Part shown: one piece after another, positions 56,608-62,258 of the stretch | How positions within the stretch are numbered: position 1 is the first letter of the stretch | Layout of the letters: every line of letters begins with the position of its first letter | DNA from: Goleter apudmare HA4340-LM2 | GTDB taxonomy: Bacteria; Cyanobacteriota; Cyanobacteriia; Cyanobacteriales; Nostocaceae | NCBI GenBank assembly: GCA_019359495.1 | Contig: JAHHHF010000106.1 | Coordinates: 1 to 62,258, forward strand | Direction: 5' to 3' | Length of the DNA stretch: 62,258 nucleotides | Made by a program: the position numbers and the translations under genes | Notes under the pieces: generated by a model | Database searches by the model: none | The model's input: the letters and a program-made list of their open reading frames with translations, nothing else | Told to the model about the DNA's origin: nothing

Positions 56608-57936
56608 TTATGATTTTTTAGTTTTTAAGCTTAAATAAATACTTTGCATCTCTTTGGCGACAGCAACCATACTCTGAGGTTGATAAATACCAGTACTAAG
56701 CTTCTTTAATAGTTTCCTGTCTTGGCATAGTCTTTGCAGTGCTTGAGTCCAAGCCTCAATAGAGTTAGGTTCAACCAAAATACCGTTGACTTCAGACTGA
56801 ACTAATTCCGCAATACCGCCTAAGTTGGAACCGATGACTGGCACTCCCACAGCAAAGGCTTCCAATACCACCATTGGCCCAGTCTCTAGCCATTGGGATG
56901 GAACAGCCAAGAGATCATAGTTTTCTATGGTTGCTGTTACTTGTGCTGTTGAGACTGGAGGTTTGAAACTGATACGTGAGTCGTTTACGGTTAAAGTCTG
57001 TAATTCTTGTTGGTAGACATCACTTTCAACACCTTGGGAAACACCATAGATGTCTAGACTGATTGGAAACTGAGGTAATGCTTTCAAGGCTCTAATCAAG
57101 ATATGGATTCCCTTGGTAGGGTCAAGCCGACCGAGAAAGACAACTTTTAAGGTCGGTGTAGTGTAAAGTTTCTGAGAAATAGCTTTCTTGGGGAAGTCAT
57201 GAGATAGCCCTTGGCGGATCACAGTAATTTTGTTAAGTGGGACATGATTGAGCAGTAGGACATCTTTTACCCATTGGCATACCGCTACTATGTGATCAAC
57301 TTGAGACAGTAACGTATATAGAGCAGTATGGCGAAGATTAATTAATTCTGTCATTCGCAGCGCTGTCCAGCCTCCCCCTTGTAAATTCCAATTACCTAGT
57401 AACTGTCCTAATTGGGGTGGTAAGTTACCAATGATCTTGGCACTAGTTTCATCCAGTCCTAAACCTTGTAAGGTACACTGGGCGCAAGTATGTAAATCCA
57501 CTTTGCCCTTGCATATCTGCCTACCCCATTGCATCAGCGTTCCCCTTTGGCAGCTGACAGTGGGAGTATGGTAGGTAAACACAACGGGGATTTGCCGTTG
57601 TTTCGCAGCTTGTACTAATCGCAGGGAAGCACCACTGGTGAAAGCATGGAGATGTACTAAATCTGGCTGTTCTGTTTCTAGAATCCGGTTGAACTCTGAT
57701 GCTGCTTGTGAGTCTCCTGCTCCATAAATTTTCCGGAGATTTTCGACTTTGTTCGATACTGCAAAGCGACATACTCTTAGTTGATGATGCAGGTAGGATT
57801 GGCTGTCTTTCCCTGGCGCGGTAATTAAAACTTCCATTCCTTGTTGCTGTAAATGACGAGATAAAGCTGCAACATAGACTTCAGTACCACCCACAGCATC
57901 AGGATAGAAACAAAACGGGACTTGAATAATCTTCAT
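56608..57936 (-). CDS. GT4 glycosyltransferase
   Basis: 442 residues. N-domain MKIIQVPFCFYPDAVGGTEV YVAALSRHLQQQG; C-domain KVVFLGRLDPTKGIHILIRA and VPSQWLETGPMVVLEAFAVG VPVIGS. GT-B fold, typical GT4. Contains the Cys-rich insertion QICKGKVDLHTCAQCTLQGL known from GT4 enzymes of exopolysaccharide clusters. 4-bp overlap with the GT2 gene upstream. Confidence 0.92.
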   Translation of the reverse strand: MKIIQVPFCFYPDAVGGTEVYVAALSRHLQQQGMEVLITAPGKDSQSYLHHQLRVCRFAVSNKVENLRKIYGAGDSQAASEFNRILETEQPDLVHLHAFTSGASLRLVQAAKQRQIPVVFTYHTPTVSCQRGTLMQWGRQICKGKVDLHTCAQCTLQGLGLDETSAKIIGNLPPQLGQLLGNWNLQGGGWTALRMTELINLRHTALYTLLSQVDHIVAVCQWVKDVLLLNHVPLNKITVIRQGLSHDFPKKAISQKLYTTPTLKVVFLGRLDPTKGIHILIRALKALPQFPISLDIYGVSQGVESDVYQQELQTLTVNDSRISFKPPVSTAQVTATIENYDLLAVPSQWLETGPMVVLEAFAVGVPVIGSNLGGIAELVQSEVNGILVEPNSIEAWTQALQRLCQDRKLLKKLSTGIYQPQSMVAVAKEMQSIYLSLKTKKS

Positions 57937-58913
57937 TTGAGACAGAAGTGCTGAACCAAGGATTTGAGGCGACGATAGTGGAGTGCGATCGCTTCCGCTT
58001 GTTCATAGCCAAACCATTTTGCCAGCTGTCGCAAAGCTTTTGGGCCAGTAGGAAGATAGTCGGGATTGAGGTTGTGAATTTTAGCCAAGACTTGGTGAAA
58101 TTTTAGGCGATCGCACTCAAAATAAAATCTGGCTGTTTGTCCGTAAACATTCTCTAATGCAATCCGTTGTTGTGGCGTTATTTCACCTTGAGCTTTCCAT
58201 ATCTCTTCTACTTGGCAAGCATTCTGGAAACAATCTTCCATAAAGCTAGCGAAATTACGACGCGATAAACTAGTAGCAGTTTTGTGGACTCGATAATTTG
58301 CTTGCACCCCAGGTACATGAATAAACTTACCTCCTACCAAAGCTGCATCTAACAGAAAGCGCGCATCCTGAATAATAGGTAGAGATTCATTCCAAAATCC
58401 AATCGCTTCTACAATCCGACGATGGTAAAGTAGAGCCGCAGGAGGTGCCCAAAAATCTGTAAATAATGCAATTTGTGGGTCATCATTTATATCTTCAATC
58501 TGCCTAGCAATAATATTCCCTAAATAAAATTTTCCATCCTCTCTTTCTTCTAATTTCTGCCAGTCTGAATAAGCGACATCAGCATTGTTATTCAATAAGG
58601 CATTCACTCGTTTTTCTAAAGCATCGGGTTTTAAAATATCATCTGCATCCAAGTATTGAATAAACTTACCTCTAGCTAATGTTGTACCTCGGTTACGTGC
58701 TGCGCTTGCACCACGATTAGGACCAAATTCAGTTTTGATCCTTGAACCAAATGAGCGGATCACACTCTCACTGTTATCAGTTGAACCATCATCAATAACG
58801 ATGACCTCAAAATCTTGTAAGTTTTGACAAATAACACTTGCTAAAGTTTCAGCTATAAAATGTTCAGCATTATAACAAGGAATTACAACTGAAATTAAAG
58901 GAACTAAATTCAT
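57933..58913 (-). CDS. GT2 glycosyltransferase
   Basis: 326 residues from the ATG at 58913 (MNLVPLISVVIPCYNAEHFI). A longer frame to 59048 would overlap the neighbouring GT2 gene by 130 bp and its 45 extra residues are not GT-like, so I reject it. GT-A blocks: VIDDGSTDNSESVI, NRGASAARNRGT, and YLDADDILKPDAL. The C-terminal helix-rich half is of unknown function. 5-bp spacing from the previous gene. Confidence 0.92.
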   Translation of the reverse strand: MNLVPLISVVIPCYNAEHFIAETLASVICQNLQDFEVIVIDDGSTDNSESVIRSFGSRIKTEFGPNRGASAARNRGTTLARGKFIQYLDADDILKPDALEKRVNALLNNNADVAYSDWQKLEEREDGKFYLGNIIARQIEDINDDPQIALFTDFWAPPAALLYHRRIVEAIGFWNESLPIIQDARFLLDAALVGGKFIHVPGVQANYRVHKTATSLSRRNFASFMEDCFQNACQVEEIWKAQGEITPQQRIALENVYGQTARFYFECDRLKFHQVLAKIHNLNPDYLPTGPKALRQLAKWFGYEQAEAIALHYRRLKSLVQHFCLK

Positions 58914-58918
58914 TTTGA

Positions 58919-59848
58919 CTAATTTTGCCAACTGGCAATCTCTTGTAAAGCCAAAGTTATACCTTTTTTTGATGCTCCATAGATACGAGATTTTATCAAA
59001 CCATATCGCAAACGTAGATAGAAAATATATATATATGACCATTTCCAATTAGGTTGAGGTGGCAATTTTCCACGAAGGAATTCTAGGATAGTTATGGAAT
59101 AATCTATTCTCTCTATTAAAGTTAATATATAGTCTTTTTGCAGACGACTAGCTGGTATTAAATGACTCAATTTTAGAGATATAAATTGTCCTGTACCTAA
59201 ACCTAAATCGCAGGCTGTATATGCCAAGTCATAGTCTCCGCAGGAAGTTAACAGTTTACCCTTGCGATCTAAACCTGCACGTCTAGGATCATTACAAACT
59301 AGTTCAGCGTATTTTTCTGCAACAAATTTGCGGATACAAAGTCCTGCTCCGCAAGGAGTTGTTGAGTATTCATGCACTAAGTTAGACCATTTATCTTGAG
59401 AAAATTCTCGACAAGCTAAGTATGTCAGCAGATTACTAAGATCAGGCTTCATCCATGCTGGTGCTTCCACTTCTAATTCTGGAATAATTTGCCCTCCCCA
59501 AGCGCCAATCATAGATAAATTTTGGCTAATTTTCAATGCACATTCTAAATAATTTAACTCTAAAACATTATCATCATCTACAAAAACTAAAGTTTGAGAT
59601 ACGGCTTCTTTTATTCCCCTTAATCGAGCGGGAGTCAAACCTAAATTTTCTTCTCTAATATGACGAGCATGAAGATGCCAACTTAAGTCAATTACTAATT
59701 CAACAGGTTGGTCACTGGCATTATCAATTAATAGTAATTCCCATTGTTCTCTTGGCAGAGTCTGAGATACTAAGGCAGTCAATACTCTCTCAAGATAATG
59801 CAGTCGGGGGTTATGAGTACAAATAATAACACTGATTGCTAACTTCAT
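58919..59848 (-). CDS. GT2 glycosyltransferase
   Basis: 309 residues. ISVIICTHNPRLHYLERVLT, LLIDNASDQP, REENLGLTPARLRGI and VFVDDDNVLELNYLE form the GT-A core, with the DDDN metal motif. The middle domain (AWMKPDLSNLLTYLACREFS) is as in GT2 enzymes of lipopolysaccharide-like clusters. Second of two GT2 genes in a row; 55 bp from the methyltransferase upstream. Confidence 0.92.
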   Translation of the reverse strand: MKLAISVIICTHNPRLHYLERVLTALVSQTLPREQWELLLIDNASDQPVELVIDLSWHLHARHIREENLGLTPARLRGIKEAVSQTLVFVDDDNVLELNYLECALKISQNLSMIGAWGGQIIPELEVEAPAWMKPDLSNLLTYLACREFSQDKWSNLVHEYSTTPCGAGLCIRKFVAEKYAELVCNDPRRAGLDRKGKLLTSCGDYDLAYTACDLGLGTGQFISLKLSHLIPASRLQKDYILTLIERIDYSITILEFLRGKLPPQPNWKWSYIYIFYLRLRYGLIKSRIYGASKKGITLALQEIASWQN

Positions 59849-59903
59849 AAAGGAGTAATTTTCAATTTGAACTCCAGCAGAATAGGAACGCTATAGGAGA
59901 AAT

Positions 59904-60752
59904 TTAATCAGGTAGTTTAATAGCTTCCATAAATAGAGAGTCAGGTTTGTAAACTGTACCATCTGGTTCTGTATCTAGATTAAAACTATTCCAATTTGGA
60001 ATATAACTGTCAGTAGCAGAGCGCTGAACAATATTTTCCAGACCACTCTTTTCTAATAGAATTGCTAGTGAGTAGCGATCATACATCCACTGGTGAAGTT
60101 CGCCACTTTGACGTAATCTTCCAATTTGTAAAGCTCTGTATTCTTTACCTAATATACTTACAAGTATTAATTCTCGACGATAGGCTGGATAGCGGAAAAA
60201 GCGATAAATATTTTTTAAAAAACCCTGAGTATGATTTTCTGATACCGACAAAGGCATTTGTCTATTGTGTTGATGTATTTGTTCCTGCCAAGCTTTAATT
60301 GGTATCCCACAACGTTTTAAGACGAAATCATCAACAATATCTGCTTGAGAAAGATATGTGGACATTTGTCCACCGGAGTCATTTCTCACTGCCATATCAT
60401 ACATTTCTAACATAATCCATTCATAGTTAGAAACCCACTCTTTAAGACCTCTACTGGCATGTTCTAATGCAGTGAGATAAGTTCTAGTAATTTGTTCTAG
60501 ATCAGGAACCGCTACTCTTAACACTCCGCGAGGTTTTAGCACCCGATAACACTCTCTTAAAAAAGTTTCGGCTTCCATTTTGGGAAAGTGTTCTAATACA
60601 TGTGAGTGATAGATCATATTAAATGAAGCATCAGGGAAGGGAATTCCTTGGGTGAGGTCATGGTTAATGATACTTTCACCTTTAGCAACAATATCGATAT
60701 TAGTCCAATCAGGATGCCAGCGATCGCCACAGCCAAGGTTAAGGTAAATCAT
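59904..60752 (-). CDS. SAM-dependent methyltransferase (class I)
   Basis: 282 residues. Begins MIYLNLGCGDRWHPDWTNID (SAM motif I), IVAKGESIINHDLTQGIPFP, MIYHSHVLEHF and VLKPRGVLRVAVPDLEQITR. This is the Methyltransf_11-like fold often found in polysaccharide clusters; the acceptor is likely a sugar or the lipid-linked chain end. 17 bp from the GT4 gene upstream. Confidence 0.88.
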   Translation of the reverse strand: MIYLNLGCGDRWHPDWTNIDIVAKGESIINHDLTQGIPFPDASFNMIYHSHVLEHFPKMEAETFLRECYRVLKPRGVLRVAVPDLEQITRTYLTALEHASRGLKEWVSNYEWIMLEMYDMAVRNDSGGQMSTYLSQADIVDDFVLKRCGIPIKAWQEQIHQHNRQMPLSVSENHTQGFLKNIYRFFRYPAYRRELILVSILGKEYRALQIGRLRQSGELHQWMYDRYSLAILLEKSGLENIVQRSATDSYIPNWNSFNLDTEPDGTVYKPDSLFMEAIKLPD

Positions 60753-60769
60753 ACAATTTATACCTGGTT

Positions 60770-62077
60770 TTAAAAATTTTGATATATTTTATATCTCTGC
60801 TTAGAGACAACAGATTGAGAATAATTATTTTTGATCAGGTTTTGTGCATTATGACAAATCATAAATGTACGTTCCAAATCAGCTAAAAGATATTCTATCG
60901 CCCAGCAAAATGAATTCTTATCTTCAGCAATTAGCACACTTTCTAAATGAGATGCAGTTATTCCTTGTAGTGCATATTCTGTGCAGATAACTGGAATACC
61001 TTGAGCCATAGAAAGCATAATTTTAGTTCTCAAACCACCTCCAATTCTAACTGGAACTATGCTAATACTATCCTTCGCAACCTCATACAAGTCATCAACA
61101 AATCCCAAGAATTTTACTCTGCTAGGATGCTTTTGATATTTTCTAATTGTATTTAGACTCCAATTGCCTACAACATGCAGTTCTAATCCAAATTTATTGA
61201 ATACTTCCTCTGCTGTTTCTTCTAAAAACCACTCTACAGCATCTTTATTAGGAAAATGTATCTCTGTTCCTATAAATATGAGTTTTCTAGGCGGAGAAAA
61301 TTTTTCCATGTCAATATCTTTGAATTGGTTCTCATGTATTGCATAAGGAGAAACAAAAAAAATGATGTTATTTTTTGTGGCTTTTAAGGCAGCTTGTAAA
61401 ATTGAATTCTCATATTCACTGAACGAGACAATTGCATTGAATTCTTTCAACAAAGACACTTCTATAGACTGAGCAATCTTTAAAATATAATCGGCATAGC
61501 ACGAATTAATTTGGTTTGCATCTATATGAGACTTTATCCTGGTAATTCCACTTTCATGTTGAATAAATATTTTTTTTATATTTGGGGGAATAGTTGCTAC
61601 TAAACTTAAGGTTTCAATAAATTCAAGTTGGACAATATCAATTTCGTCTTGCCAAATGATTTCATTTATTTTCTCTACATATTCTTGGTTGTAAACATAA
61701 TAGCGGCTAGGATATAATTCCCTAGCGAATTTTTCTTCTGGTGTAGCAGTTACTGAGGAGTTTTTTATGTCAATAGAACGTAAAAGAAATTGTAAATTAT
61801 TTTTAAAATTACGTATTAAATTCAATAATTTAGCACTTGTATTAATTTCGTTTGACTTAGCATTTAAAGTAGACTGTTCGCTGACAGCATATAACTTTAT
61901 ATTTGGCAGTAACTTCTTAAGCTCATTAAAATCTTCATCTGTAATAGTATGCCACTGTGGTAATAGTAGACTAATATTGCATTGTTTACTTAAATACTCA
62001 ATTATGCCAAATTGTGCAATGCTTGCCCCATTGTTAAAAGGGTAAATTGGATGATATGAAATAATCAGTATGTTCAT
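60770..62077 (-). CDS. GT4 glycosyltransferase
   Basis: 435 residues, starts MNILIISYHPIYPFNNGASI. N-domain with EIDIVQLEFIETLSLVATIP; C-domain with LIFIGTEIHFPNKDAVEWFL, FLGFVDDLYEVAKDSISIVP and KIMLSMAQGIPVICTEYALQ. GT-B fold. It is the first gene of the run in this window; whether more cluster genes lie to the right cannot be seen, and the last 180 bp hold no ORF. Confidence 0.88.
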   Translation of the reverse strand: MNILIISYHPIYPFNNGASIAQFGIIEYLSKQCNISLLLPQWHTITDEDFNELKKLLPNIKLYAVSEQSTLNAKSNEINTSAKLLNLIRNFKNNLQFLLRSIDIKNSSVTATPEEKFARELYPSRYYVYNQEYVEKINEIIWQDEIDIVQLEFIETLSLVATIPPNIKKIFIQHESGITRIKSHIDANQINSCYADYILKIAQSIEVSLLKEFNAIVSFSEYENSILQAALKATKNNIIFFVSPYAIHENQFKDIDMEKFSPPRKLIFIGTEIHFPNKDAVEWFLEETAEEVFNKFGLELHVVGNWSLNTIRKYQKHPSRVKFLGFVDDLYEVAKDSISIVPVRIGGGLRTKIMLSMAQGIPVICTEYALQGITASHLESVLIAEDKNSFCWAIEYLLADLERTFMICHNAQNLIKNNYSQSVVSKQRYKIYQNF

Positions 62078-62258
62078 TTAGCAATTTTAAATATTGTCAA
62101 AAAAGATGAGAATAGCTTTATATGTCTGATGACAGAAGTGTTGAATGTTAAGAAAAAGCCGATAAAAATAGCCCAAAATATGATAGATTTTGGGCGAAGG
62201 ACTAAAATATCTTAGTTTAACGTGATTATAAAATCATTTCCCAAGATTGTCAAAGACA

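Noticed and set aside
58914-59048. N-terminal extension of the GT2 gene ending at 57933
   Set aside because: Overlaps the neighbouring GT2 gene by 130 bp and is not glycosyltransferase-like; ATG at 58913 fits the family.

Overview
The window reads as chromosomal DNA of a filamentous, probably heterocyst-forming cyanobacterium of the Nostoc/Anabaena group. The basis is the convergently arranged photosystem II genes psbH and psbN, the very frequent HIP1 octamer GCGATCGC in and between genes, an AMIN-domain TonB receptor, Uma2 and pentapeptide-repeat genes, a CRISPR repeat ending in ATTGAAAC, and several families of short palindromic mobile repeats. Species identity was not tested.

Layout. 1-4.9 kb: a TonB-dependent siderophore-type receptor followed by a penicillin-acylase-family Ntn hydrolase. 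4.9-12.4 kb: housekeeping genes (RRM RNA-binding protein, O-methyltransferase, mutL, an inactive-looking rhodanese, rpsU, pth, tatA, psbH, psbN), interspersed with small repeats and one decayed gene split by a mobile repeat. 13-31 kb: metabolic and membrane genes (GH38 alpha-mannosidase, PlsC-like acyltransferase, alpha/beta hydrolase, Uma2, SDR, aldo/keto reductase, membrane GTPase, lumenal/periplasmic pentapeptide protein, TldE/TldD pair), plus remnants of IS630- and IS5-type transposases. 31.3-34.9 kb: a CRISPR array of 50 repeats (37 nt, all identical by eye) and 49 spacers with no cas gene in the window. 34.9-36.5 kb: a caspase-like peptidase fused to a GUN4 tetrapyrrole-binding domain and a C-terminal membrane segment. 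36.7-62.1 kb: about 25 kb of genes all on the minus strand for a complex cell-surface polysaccharide: a NodU-type carbamoyltransferase, an AsnB-type amidotransferase between two paralogous GT4 glycosyltransferases, many further GT2/GT4 enzymes, a PhyH-type dioxygenase, a polymerase-like membrane protein, an FkbM methyltransferase and a second SAM methyltransferase. The cluster runs close to the right edge and probably continues beyond it.

How the genes work together. The surface cluster can be read as one transcription direction with many 4-bp start/stop overlaps; its glycosyltransferases would assemble a repeat unit, which carbamoyl, amide and methyl groups would decorate, and the polytopic protein would polymerise. 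No flippase or chain-length regulator is visible here. The receptor/acylase pair suggests uptake or remodelling of an acylated secreted compound. The most unusual items are the caspase-GUN4-membrane protein beside the CRISPR array, and a mobile repeat family whose copies show 9-bp target duplications, one of them nested in an IS630 remnant.
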